A stretch of 64,000 bases of DNA from Deltaproteobacteria bacterium. Its GTDB lineage: Bacteria > Myxococcota_C > UBA6777. Both the position numbers and the translations under genes were made by a program. A model generated the notes under the pieces. It had not been told where the DNA came from and made no database searches. It saw nothing but the letters and a program-made list of their open reading frames with translations. The stretch covers positions 1 to 64,000 of the forward strand of contig PCBK01000168.1 in the NCBI GenBank assembly GCA_002731275.1. Direction: 5' to 3'. Positions 1 through 12,300 of this stretch are shown here, piece after piece (position 1 is the stretch's first letter; the number at the start of each line of letters is the position of its first letter).

Positions 1-53
1 GTGAGTTTGTTGAGGCGTATGTTGCAAAGCGTACGGAGCAAACGTCCTCATAG
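1..53 (+). CDS. 3' end of an unknown gene entering from the left (partial)
   Basis: Reading in the frame that begins GAG at position 3, the sequence encodes a C-terminal tail EFVEAYVAKRTEQTSS followed by TAG at 51-53. The same peptide start (EFVEAYVAKRT-K-Q) recurs at 185-223. Four of the five nucleotide differences between the two copies are silent third-position changes (GTT/GTC, GCG/GCA, CGT/CGC, ACG/ACA). That pattern is expected of selected coding sequence and argues that this is the true reading frame. The body of the gene lies outside the window, so no function can be assigned. Confidence 0.45.
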   Translation, partial: EFVEAYVAKRTEQTSS

Positions 54-96
54 GACAGCTTTGCTTTGGACGCAAGTGCAACGTCCGCCGGAGCAG
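3..96 (+). repeat. Duplicated element, copy A
   Basis: Copy A begins with a 39-nt coding motif (3-41) and ends with a 21-nt motif starting GTGCAACGTCC (76-96). Both motifs recur in the same order in copy B (185-223 and 319-339). The 5' motif differs at 5 positions and the 3' motif at 1. A weaker match continues to about 131 (GTATGTCGGTTA against GTATATCGGTTG at about 358-369). The spacer between the two motifs is unrelated and much longer in copy B. Confidence 0.6.
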
Positions 97-127
97 CATT
101 CTAGTATCCCCCGCGTATGTCGGTTAA

Positions 128-271
128 ATGGTCCCTCCTCTCGAAAGGCTTGAGAGGAGGGAAGAGCCGGAGGCTCAGGGTGGAGAGTTTGTCGAGGCAT
201 ATGTTGCAAAGCGCACAAAGCAAATCAGCCAGGAAGAAAAGCCTCTGCAAGAAGGGCTCTGTAAGTGGTAG
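128..271 (+). pseudogene. Short ORF or gene remnant repeating the tail of the left-edge gene
   Basis: An ATG at 128 opens a 47-codon frame ending in TAG at 269-271. Its middle (185-223) repeats the EFVEAYVAKRT-K-Q peptide of the left-edge gene with mostly silent changes, followed by a different tail ending GLCKW. The first 19 codons are low-complexity (Pro, Arg, Glu rich) and lie over a perfect 10-bp hairpin. No Shine-Dalgarno sequence precedes the ATG. It could be a decayed duplicate of the left-hand gene's 3' end or a very small real protein; the sequence does not decide. Confidence 0.35.
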
Positions 272-339
272 AGCCCCAACCCCGCAGGGGTTCAAATGCG
301 GTCCAGCGCGCTGCGCTGGTGCAACGTCCGCCGGATCAG
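185..339 (+). repeat. Duplicated element, copy B, with strong hairpins
   Basis: This is the second copy of the 3-96 element, with an expanded middle. The expanded part and its flank contain four clean stem-loops: 133-142/152-161 (10 bp, just upstream), 254-259/271-276 (6 bp), 278-283/287-292 (6 bp, 3-nt loop) and 303-309/313-319 (7 bp, 3-nt loop). None is followed by a classical T-run on either strand, so they do not look like ordinary intrinsic terminators. They may reflect a structured transcript or a mobile palindromic unit. Confidence 0.5.
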
Positions 340-379
340 GTTTTAAGCGAAACTCCGTGTATATCGGTTGATTGCTGGA

Positions 380-3300
380 TCAGAATTTACCAATCACACG
401 CAAGAAGAAGCCACTGTAGTCCCTGTTATCATCCAAGAACAAGTTGTCCGAGAAGCTGCTGAAGTTGTATCCAACACCGACATGAACGTACTTGTGAACG
501 TTATAGGCGACCTCGATCAACAGACCATGATCAAACATGTAGTGGCGATCAAGTGGCTCGCTACCTGAACCTTGCCATTGCCACAAGAAGCGGTATTCCA
601 GGCCGACATCCAACTTTTTGATCAGGTGGAAGTTCAGGCGGTTGATCCACAACAACACGATCGAGCTTGCTGTCTGCATCCCTGGCACATTCTCTTGCTG
701 GAACTTCATCGCGATCTGATCGACGAATTGCAAACGTAGCGGAAGCTCGAACATCGGTACAAGTGAGATCACTTCTTTGGATGTGCGGCTGCTTGAGTTG
801 TTGGTCAAACCAACAGGTCTCATCTCTTGTCTGTTGGTGTATTTCAAGAGGACCTGTACCCAGTCATAGCGGACAGGACGATACGCCATACCAACACTAA
901 ATTCGAGCAGCTCACCCTCTGCACCACCTGTCCCTTCGTTGAGTCCATAGTTGAACGTCGTCGCGAAGTTGAGGCGCGCGAGGAAGTGAAGGTCCTTCGT
1001 AAATTGCCATGTCACAGAGTTAAACGTTACAAATTGAATGCGGTCAGAGCCCTGGCGATTTTCGTCACCGTCATCGAAACGAAGCTCATAACGTCCTGAC
1101 GCCTTGAGATTTTTCCATCTGGTTAACTGGAACGCGACACGTCCAACAGTCCGGCTGCTGTTACCCGAACGCGGATCGAGGAATTGTCCTCGCTCCAATC
1201 CAACACCCAAGAAGATCCCTTTCCACAGTGGGAAGAGGTGACTCAAACCAACAACCGCTCGGCTATTCTCGCCACTATAGCTGCCATCGATTTGGTATTC
1301 ACCGTAGACACGACCATTCTTGCCAACTTTGTTCGAGGCACCAACGACAAGAGTGTTGGTCAGTCCCGTACTCTGCTGTGCAATTGTGACCTCTTCTCGA
1401 ATGTAGGTGCTGGCCGTCTCACTCAACTGACTTTTGATCCCAATCGAAGCAGCGTGGTTACCACTCCAACGCAGTGTCCCTGTACCTGTCAGGTAAGTGT
1501 CGAGATAACGATCTTGGTCAACACTACGTGAACGTAACACAAGGAGGTTGAGGCCAAGTGTTGTCGCAAAGTGATCGTTTTCGACGAGCGGCGCGCGGCT
1601 CGTTGTTGCGAACGCAAGCTGTTGCTTGAGCATCAACTGCAGGATCTTGTGAACACGCCAATTCGCACCGAGCGTGATGAAGTTCCCGTGAAGTGTCAGT
1701 CCATCAAGCCCACTGTAATTTGTCGTGTGGCTGTATTGGATGACGACGTCGAGCTTTTTGGTGAACGCATACGAGTACTGGATGTTTCCGATATGTCGTT
1801 CGAGTTGGTAGGTCTTTCCAGAGACGAGATCGTACTGAAGGAGATCACCACCGTCGTACTTGAGCTGGATTTGGTGTTTCTTCATGAGGGTGATGTTGAC
1901 GAGCGCACCACCTTTGGTCGTCCCCTGCTCAGGAGCCTGACCTGACGCAAAGAAGCCACGATCCCTGTGAGCAAAGTAACCGCCAATGTGGACCTTGACG
2001 TTCTTCCACTTCATCAACTCACCAAGCTCTGTCTGTCCTCTGACCAAGAACGCGTTACCCTCTGCAGGAGCACCTGAGTTGGCCGGATTGTTTGGAGCAA
2101 ACAGGTTCTGGTTGAAGTATTGGAGTGGGCGGAAGTTGAGACCACCATCTTCACTGAAGAAGCTCTGTGTTCCAAATGAACTGCTTCGTGCAAATTCAGC
2201 GACGAGATGGGTGTTTTTGTTCCACTTGAATTGTGCGTCAAAGCCCCACATCTGGTAATTGGCAGGGCCTCCCGTTGCCCGTCCTTCGTGGGCAAAGGTG
2301 AAGCCGACCTTGAGTTTGTCGTAGATACCTTGCTGCACACGTACACCCACAGCGAGACCGTTCGTGCCTTCTTGTGAGCGGTGCTCGTAATCGGCTTCGA
2401 TGAATACGGGGTTTCCATCGAGTGTCATGTGGAGGTTGTGCTGTGTGATGATGAAACTATCGACGACCGAAGTCACTGGATGTTTGAAGAACACACGCCC
2501 ATCGAAGTATTGAATGACGTAATCCTGGTTTCTTTGAAGTGGGATGGTCTTCAGGATGATACCTGAGTCCTTATCCCGGATCGTCAACCTGATCTGTTCA
2601 GAACCTTCGATAATCGAACTATGTCGGAGGTAGTAGAGCGAGCCACCTGTACCACGCAGCTGGACGTGGGCTCTCATCTGCTCCTGGTCACCGTCACTGA
2701 GGAAGACACGAACGCGCGTATCGAAGTGTTTGGCGAAGCGCTTTTTGAAGTCGATATCCACACCGTAGAAGGTGCGATCGTAGCGGTTCAGCTCGATTCC
2801 CTTAAGCTCTGTACGGAAGTTACCGACGAGCAATTTGGAGCGATCGGCTTCGACGAGGACATAGACAGGGAAGTGGTACTGTTGATCGCCAGGTCCAGTA
2901 AAGCGGAAGCCTCTGGCTTTGACGTCCTGAACTTGCTGACCACTGTCACCATAGATGGGGTAGTAGCGCTCAGGATCGATCAACTGCTGGTAGAAGTTCT
3001 CAAGAGCTTGCCGCTTGGGTGTATCGATGTACGCCGTGTAGCGGATCTTCTTGAAGAGTTTCTTCAGGATGTGCTTCCCTTGCATCTGTCCTTTGACATA
3101 GAGCGCAGCGCGTCCGTGGAAGAGCAGACCATTACCTTCAGCTTTGGCGATAGAGGTCAGTCCTTCGAGTCGGTTGTTACCTGCGCCAAACGTCGCCTCA
3201 GCAAATGCCATCAAGAACATTCTGTTGAGGTTGACCGCGACTGGCCACTCGATCAGACCTTTATTGCCTTCAGTGTCGATGGTGACAACGCGAAGTTTCT

Positions 3301-6300
3301 TTTGTCCATGTTTGACAGGGACGTTTGCCGAGAAGTGACCTTTTTTGTCCGTTTTGATATCCACGCCGTTGATCTTGAGCTTGTTTGTGGGGTGTGTGAT
3401 CCCGCTCAAGCGGATCGAATCCGTGCGAATCACTGCGCCTTGTGGTGGCAACTTGATGCGCAATCTGGAGGCGAGGACGTCCTTGGCTTTCGCGACAGGA
3501 ACGGTCATAAATTGTGGTTTTTTCGGTTTTTTGCGAACCTTCGGCTTCTTGCGTGCCTTCGGCTTCTTCGCGTTGGCTTTGGGAGTTTTCCCTTTACCTG
3601 CGCGTGTTTTCCATGGGGCGACGCCTTTTTTCTGGGTGGGTTTTTTGCTCTTGACAGCAGTCCGCTTGGGCGGTGCTGTACGAAGAGTTCCACCTGTTTT
3701 TGCTTGCGCGAGCCACTTGCGCTTCCACTGTTTACTACGGGAGGAAGCGAGTGAGAGGCTAAACAGCGGTCTCGCTTCCTTGTCTTTCTGGGCGATGTGG
3801 TTTGCAGCTTCTTTAAATGAGAAGAGCAAGCGATCCTTGCTGAACACCACAGACGGGTGGAGGACTGGGTAATGTTGTCCAGTTTTTCCACTCGCGAGTT
3901 GTCGTCTCTTGCGCAGCGTGCGTCTCCAATTGCGTAGACTACGCTTCCACTGTCGCTTAAAGCGATAGCGATGGCTCATCTTTCTCGGCAACGTTGGGAC
4001 TTTTTGTAGCTTAAACAAAGACAGATCGATGTGGTGGCCTTGTGGCGTCCAGATGCGCAGTCTCGTCTTCTTATTGAATGGTGGCTTCAAGGTATGGGAG
4101 AAGCGCCCTCGTTTGTCGAGCGGCAAGGACAGGTCGTTGAGCAGCACCTTCGCGTTGAAGGAGAGTGGGGTCAGGCTGCTCTTCGTGGGCTTCATCTTTT
4201 GCTCGACGCGAACGATGATACGCAGGTTTTGACGCCTGTTTCGTCTCGTGATGTTCGGGAGCTTAGGCTTGGATGACCCAAAGCCTTGTGAGATGATGCG
4301 TTCCTCTTTGACCTTGAGCAAGCGCTTCATGTATGTCAGCAAAGACGCAGCACGACGGACCGTCAAGAACAGCGCACGTTGTCGACGGAGTCGGTTGTGG
4401 TGGTGGACTTCGACGTACAAAGAGGTGTCGGGTCTCTTCATCAGCTTACGAAGTTTTCTTCGCAGTCTACGAAGGGAACGGCGTAGTCTTCCTCTTACAC
4501 GGATGCCTCGTCGTCCCATCCAACGTCCTGGGAATCTTCGGCTGAAGAGGACCTTGTTGGGGACAGATGTCACACCAACACCGAAGACGCGTGGTGCGCT
4601 TTGACTAAGAGAGCCATCGAGTGTGCTGAGTGTAAAGCGAGCAACGTATTGCTTTCTTGCACCGAGCACACGCTTGCCTGCACCATTGCGTCCGTTCCAT
4701 TTGATGAATGGTGGTGGGGTTCCTACACCTCGCATCGAGTGGACCATGTTGCCCATTTTGTTGCCGACGCCACGACGGTAGATCGCGAGTCGCCAGTTTG
4801 CTGGTCTGACACCTGCTGCCACGCGGATATGGAAGACGAGTGGGTGTGTCAATCGACCTTTCTTTGTGGGGAAGTCAGGTGCCGCGTTTGGACTGTAATC
4901 ACCCAAGTCATTGGGCTTGGAGACCGCGAGATTGCTGACTGGCAACGCACGTTGGCTTCCGTTGAGGGTCAACCTTGGACCGTACACACTACCTTTTAAT
5001 GTGAGCGGCTTGGGTGGGATAATCTTCTTTTTGTACCCGAGCTGAATGGCCTTTTTGTTGGTCAGCATCACCTTTTGGATACCTGATGTGGCCGAACGAC
5101 AGCTCACGGCGTAGTTGATCTTTCTCACCAGACCACGCGTTGTATAGAAGATCTGATAGGGGGTATCGATCAACTTCGAGCCCGGTGGGAGGGTTTGCTT
5201 GTCGATCTTAAGCAGGTGGTTACCTGGATCAATGCCCTGAATATGGTACTTACCAAACATGTCTGTGACGGCGTAGTGACCGTTGTCCAGGTAAAGTCGG
5301 ACGCCCTGAATACCGACGTCCGTCGCCTCCTGTTTGCGGTTGCTATTTTTATCACAGAAGACCTTACCGAGGACCGTTCCCTGATCGAAGATGGGGTCAT
5401 AGCTGACCTGAACGACCGCTTTGGCTTGTTCGCTGAGTGCGGTCCCTGCTTCGTTGTGGACGTATGCGATGTTGACATATTGCCCGATGGGGAGGTTTGG
5501 TTTGACGACCGTCTGATAACGCAGCGTCAGTGTGGATTGTCCTGGGAGCGTGAAGGGACCGTATCGCAGCAGTCGACTGGCGAGGGTCTCCTGTCTCTTG
5601 CCGTCTTTAGTGGTGACGAGCGGCTTGGCGATGGGCAGGACCACTTTGCCGTCTGCGCGGGTCATCTTCACACTGAGTGGGAGCAAGCGGAAACCGCGAG
5701 GCAGGATGTCTGTAAAGTAGATCCCACCGAGTTTGGTCTTTGGATCGTACTTCAGCTCTGCGGGAGAGCGGTTCTCCAGGGTCAATGTGTATGTAATGAT
5801 ATCACCAACAGTGACGACGCGCTTGGAGGCCTTTTTGGTCAAGATCAACAAGTTGCGCCAGAAGTCGAGTGGGATGTGGTTATTTTGGATAACCTTCCCT
5901 TCCTCTTCGACGGAGAAGGTGACGTGGTAGTCCCTCGACTCCTGTTGGTTTTGAAGGTTTGGTTTGGCTTGTGTCACGATCTGCCCGCTTTTGGCTGCGT
6001 CGTATTTCGCGGTTTGCGATTGAAAGCGGAGCTTATCGGAGGGGAAGGCGAGTGAGGGATCGCCAGGTCTCACGACGATACGGTACGCAAAGGCCGACAC
6101 AGGCAACGTGAATTTGTACATCCCGAGTGCATTGGTCTTTTGACCTTGTTGGTTTTCGAGCATCTTGGTGCTGTCGATTTTGCTCGCACATTTTCCGTCA
6201 GCATCGCTCAACTTGTTGCGTACACACAGCCCATCATTTTGACAATCTTTATCAAATTTACAGATCGTCTGACTGAGTCGGGAATCCACGACGTACACGT

Positions 6301-9300
6301 TGGCGTCTTGGACCATCGCGCCGGACTCTGAGTTAAAGATACGTCCGGTAGGTTGGACGATGATGTTGCGTGTGATGGTGCCACCTGCGCTCAGATCAAT
6401 ATCAAATTCCCCAAACTGCACGTCGTTGGACGTGTAGTAGCGAAGTTTGTATTTGAGCGAGGGGACGCCGGAGAGAGAGTACTTTCCGTCTTGTCCAGAG
6501 ACACCTTCTTTGACAGGTGTTTGGAGATTATCAGGGCGGAACAACTTGATCTTGAAGTCCGCGAGGACTTCGTCGAAGTTGGCGTCATAGTTGGTATCAG
6601 GAGCGCCGTAATCTTGGAAGACGAGACCTTCGAGCGTGGTGTTGCGTCCTGTGTTGTTGATCTCGAAGCTGACTTCTGCGTCCCGCTCAGCGACTTGAGG
6701 CGCTGAGTACTTCGCGACGTTGGTGATCCTGGTGCCGATACTTACGCCATCTGCGATCTTGGCCCTGAAGAGGACCGTTGCGCTTGCGCTGGGATCGAGC
6801 GTGATGTCGCTGAATGTGAGTGTCTTGGTGTTCTCGTCAAAGGCTACGGTACCTGGACCTTTCGCGCTGTCTTGTACGAAGGTCATATTTGTGGGCATCA
6901 CGTCTGTGACTTTGATACTCGCGAGGGGGACGAGACCACTGTTTGTGACGGTGATTCTGTACTCGACAACATCGCCGGGGTTGTAATCCCCACCGTTGAC
7001 ATCGAAGACCTGCTTGGTGGCTGTGATGAGTTGTTTTTTGCCCACTGGGATCTCAGTAGGTTGGTCACCATTTGCGTCATCTCTGTCTGCGTCAGTCAGC
7101 TCGGCCTGGGTTTTGTCTGCGTTGACTGTACCCTGGTTGCTGATCAGATCACCGCCCTCGATTGTGACGCGGAAGGTGATCGTCATACTGCCGCCCTTGG
7201 CGAGGCTGGTTCTTCTGACGAACAATGTCCCGTTTGGACCTGTACCAGCCTGGAACTCGGCTTCATCATCGCCACTGTTGTCGGTCTGTGTGTTTCCATC
7301 GACGGTGATACTTCCAGTGACATACTTGCTGTTGTCAGGGATGGCGTCGCGGAAGACGAGGTTGTTCGCAGCTTCACCGCTGTTTCTAATGGTAATGGTG
7401 TATTCAAGTGTGTCGCCAGGATCGGCGACGCCTTGTGTTTGTTTATCTTCGACGATGCGGACTTGTTTGTCTGTATCATCGAGGAGGGGACCACCGTTCA
7501 ACGTCGTTTTGACGGCGTTTGTGTTCACAGGGGGAAGGTCTCGACCTTCGAGGATCCCTACGTTTTCGACGACCGCTGTGAGTGGTGTGCCTTCTTTGAT
7601 CTTGACGTCGAACGTGACGACAGCGACCTCATCGTTGGGTGGGGCTCCGTCGTTGGCGAGGATCACACCTTGTGGTGTACCTGCGCGTGGGCTGTTGACA
7701 AAGAGTCCGTTCTCCAGCGGGTTTGTGCTCCCTGGGACAACTGTTCCGTTGAGGCGGAGGCTGTTTGCGACGTACTCCGTGAATTGCGGTGTGGTGTCGC
7801 GCAGTCGGACCTGGAAGGCCGAGGCTGCGCCGCTGTTGATCACGCGGATGGTGTAGCGAAGTGTTGAACCTGCCTGTGCGGCACCACCACCAACGACTTC
7901 AACGGCCTTCGTGGACGTCGCGAGAGTGGGAAGTGAACCGACGGTCACGATCGTTGGATCTTGGTCTCCTGCGACACTTGGATCGTCAGAAGGCTGCGCT
8001 GTCGTGATCTCTGTACTTGTGACGGATGCTTGGTTTCGCAGTCCATATCCGTTGGTGGTTTGTGGATCGATGACAGCCTTGAAGCTCAACGTGACGCTCT
8101 GTCCAGGGGCGATACTCGCGAGCGCAGGTGTCGTTGTGGCGTTCCAGGTGATCGTGCCATTGGCCAACTGACCACCTTGGTCGGGGACGACACTTGTGAG
8201 CTGCGTATCGATGGGGTCTGTGATCGTGACGTTTGTTGCCGGGCGTGAGCCGTTGTTCGTCAGGGTGATGGTATACGTCAGCGCGTCACCGGGTTTGGCC
8301 TTTGTGATGACTTTGCCCTGGGCGTCTTTGGCTTCTTTGGTGAATGAGGTGAGGTTTGGCGCACGCAAGACTTCGAAGTTCGTTGGGTCTTCGGCTTGTT
8401 GTGTGCTTGGGTCGTCCGTCAACTTGTCCTTGTCGAGATCGGAGGACTTGGCGACGGCCTGGTTCGAGACGACCGTTTTGTCCGCGACGTTTGCCTTAAT
8501 TTTGGCCGTAAAGGTAAGGACGACTGGGCTGTTTTGCTCGACACGGGCGAGCGCCGCAAATCTCGCCGCTGTCCACGTGATCGTATCACCCGAGAGCTGT
8601 CCACCTTGTCCAGGTGTGATCGCTTCGAGGTTTGTCGTATCGACCTTGTCTGTCACTGTGACAGAGCGGACAGGTGAGCTGCTCGTGTTGCGGAGGGTGA
8701 TGGTGTATTCGACAGTGTCTCCCGGTTCAAATGTCCCACCGTTAAGGTCTTTGACCTCTTTGGTACTTCCTGAGAGGTTGGGGAAGCTGACCGTGACATC
8801 CGTCGAGTCGCCTGTCGCTGCTGTGCTGGGGTTATCAGAGAACACCGTAAAGCTCTGTCCGGCAGACTTGAGCGTACCCTGGTTTTTGATCACGGTCCCG
8901 TCTTGGGTGCTGGTTTTCACACGAGCGCGGAATGTCAACGTAACGGATTGACCAGCGTTTAATTGTCCCAACGCCGACGTCGTGGTTGGACTCCATGTCA
9001 CCGTGCCATTTGCGAATTGTCCCCCTTGACCTGTTTGGATATTCTCCAGGTTGGGATCGATGGGGTCTGTCACGGTGAGTTGTGCGAGTGGAGTGCGTCC
9101 TTGGTTGTCGACTTTCAGCGTGTAGAGGACTGTATCGCCAGGACGAAGTGGTGACGTGAAGCTCGCTGTCTTTGTAAAGATCAGCTTTTGTTCGGATTGG
9201 ATGACGATGCGAGTTGCGTCTTGTGCGGCAGGTGTCGATGGGTCATCTGAAGGAACAGCGGTTGTCACTTCAGCGGAGGTCACATTGGCTTGGTTGTCGA

Positions 9301-12300
9301 TAGCGACGCCATTGAAGAGACCTTGCTTGATACGCGCTGTGAAGGTGACTGTTGCGCTACCACCGGCTGCAATTGTGGGGATGTTCCACAAAAGCTGACG
9401 GGTTGTGCTGTTAAATGTACCGCCATTTTGTGGGGTGATGTTTTCGAGGTTTGTGTCGATGCTATCGCTAATCGTGACGTTTGTCGCGGGGCGATTTCCA
9501 CCATTTTTGACGACGATGGTGTAGGTGACAGTGTCGCCGGGCTCGTAGTTACCACCACCTTGTTTGGATGCGGCCTTTGTCGCCGTGAGGACAGGGTTTC
9601 CGCCGACTTTTATGGTTGTCGGATCGTCGAGCGCTGTTGTCGATGGATCATCGGAGGGGACTGCGTTTGGCAAGTCGCTGGCTTTTGCCTCTGCTTGGTT
9701 GTTGATCTCCGTATCGAACTTGGTCCCTGGGACAACACGAGCTGTGAAGGTCAGTGTGACCTGTCCATTTTGAGCGATCGACGCGAGGGCAGGTGTTGTC
9801 GTTGTGTTCCACGTGATCGTGCCGTTTGCGAATTGTCCTCCCTGACCGGGGTTGATGGTGTCGAGGTTGCTGTCGATCTTATCTGTCACGATGACATTCG
9901 CGGCGACACCTGTCCCTGTGTTTTTGACGACAATTGTATAGGTCAGCGTATCACCGGGTTGGACTGAGCCACCATTGTTGTCAGTGACACTCTTCGTTGT
10001 ATCAGAGAGGTCAGAACCTGCGACGACGTTAATTTTGGTCGCGTCGTCCTTGTCGTTTGTGCGTGGATCATCTGAGGGTTCGGGGGTTGTAATTGTCTGG
10101 CTTGAGACGAACGCCTGGTTTGCGATCTCGTCGCCATTTTTGGCGGTGGAGATGACCGTCGCGGTGAAGGTCAGCGTGATATCGCCATTGACCGCCATTG
10201 TCGCGAGCGCAGGGGTGGTTGTTGCGTCCCAAGTGATCGTTCCTGCTGCAAAGCGTCCACCTTGTCCAGGGGTCACACTTGTGAGCTTTGTAGTGTCGAC
10301 TTTATCGGTAATTTTTACTTGTCTTGCGACGTCAGTCCCTGTGTTTTTGACGACAATTGTGTAGCGGACTGTATCGCCAGGAACGAGTTTGCCACCATTG
10401 ACGTCTTCTACAGCTTTGGTTGTCTCTGCGAAGGTGGGGCCTGAGACGACCGTGACGTCCGTCGAATCACCGACTGTCGGGGTTGAAGGATCGTCAGACT
10501 GAGCGGGGGCGCTTGTGTCCGATTGGATCGTCGCTTGGTTTTTGATGACAGTGCCATTGGCGATTGGGCTCTTGACCTGCGCTGTAAAGCTCAGTGTGAC
10601 AGATGCGCCGGGCGCGATCGAAGCGAGCGTCGCTGTGGTGCTTCGATCCCAGGTGATGTTTGCTCCTGCGATGCGTCCACCTTGTCCGGGCGTTGGACTG
10701 ACCAGATCGGACTGGATAGCGTCGACAATACGGACATTTGTCGCGGCGACGTTACCTGTGTTGCGGATGGTGATGGTGTAGCTTAGCGTATCACCTGGAA
10801 GAACCTGACCACCGTTAATATCGGCGACAGTCTTGGTCGATTGTGAGAGGTCAGCTCGTGAGCGGACGACGATCGAGGTGACGTCTTGTGTTCCAGGTTT
10901 TGATGGATCATCTGACTTGAAGGTCGTCGCGATCCCTGTCGCTTTGACATCGGCCTGGTTGTTGATCGTTGTTTGGTCTGCTGTACCTGCCTTGACGCGC
11001 GCTGTGAAGGTTAAGGTCGCGGTTTGTGTTGGAGAGAGTGTCGCGAGGGCAGGGGTTGTCGTCTTGTTCCATGTGATCTTGCCATTCGCGAATTGACCAC
11101 CTTGTCCGGGGGTGATCTGATCGAGGTTGCTGTCAATCGCGTCTTCGACGATGACGTCGGCGAGCGTTGTATCCCCACCGCCTTGGATGGTGATCGTGTA
11201 CTGGAGTGTGTCTCCCGGAACAGCATCACCACCATTGAGATCGCGCACCACTTTGGAAATTTTGGGTTGCGGGTTGAGCTGGACGTTGATGATCGTTGGG
11301 TCTGTTGTCCCGGCGACATTGGGATCGTCTGAGACGACCCGTGATACGTCTTTGGCGACGATAGAGGCTTGGTTGGAGAGCTTTGGATCGCCAACATATG
11401 GGTTTCTCAACTGTGCGCTGAAGGTCAGCGTTGTTGAGGCCCCTGGGAGCAACGACGCGAGGGCTGGTGTGGTCGTCTTATCCCAAACGATTGTACCGTT
11501 TTGGAAGCGTCCACCTTGTCCTGGGGTGACGTTGATCAGGTTGCTGTTGAGGGGGTCGGAGACGATGATGTCTGTCGCGGCCCCTGTTCCTGTGTTGCGG
11601 ACGACGATGGTGTAGTTGATGGTGTCACCAGGGCGCGCAGGTGCGCCGTTCGCGTCTGTGAATGTCTTGGTCGACGCGAGGGCTGGTTTTGCGACGACGA
11701 GGACGGCTGTCGCGTCGTCTTGTTTGGGTGTCGAGGGGTCATCTGTGGGAGTCGAGTTGGGCAGTCCAGGTGTTGTGATGTTCGCTTGGTTGGAGATCGC
11801 CGCACCATCTGGAGCGGAGGCCTTGATCTTGGCTGTGAAGGTCAACGTAACAGTCGCGCCTGGAGCGATAGAGGCGAGAGCGGGTGTGGTGGTTTTGTTC
11901 CACGTGATCTTGCCATTTGCGAATTGACCGCCATTGGCTGGCGTGACTTGTTCGAGATTGCTGTCGATGGGGTCCTCGATCACAACGTCTGTGGCGGGCC
12001 TGTTTCCTGTGTTGGCGACACGGATGGTGTAGCGAAGGACATCATTGGGCGCGATCTGGCCGCCATTGACGTCCGTCACTGTCTTGGAAGACGTCGCGAG
12101 GATGGGACCGGCGACGACGACAAGTGTTTGTGAGGAGAGCGCGAGCTTGAGTGGGCTCTTCTCATCCTGGACAGTACCGATGTTTGTGATCGGTGTGGCG
12201 TTGGCGACGTTTTGTGCGATCTTGACTGTGAACACGATCGTCTGCGTCGCGCCTCTCGCGAGTGTAATCCCTGTGATGGACAGGCGACCGGCGACCTTTG

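Noticed and set aside
133-319. Hairpins at the left edge considered as terminators of the giant gene or the left-hand gene
   Set aside because: None is followed by a T-run on either strand, so intrinsic termination is not supported.
2621-3754. Long plus-strand open frame (377 codons) inside the giant gene
   Set aside because: It is antisense to a well-supported protein domain, has no ribosome site, and its translation lacks recognisable features; the high G+C third positions of the real gene create such shadows.
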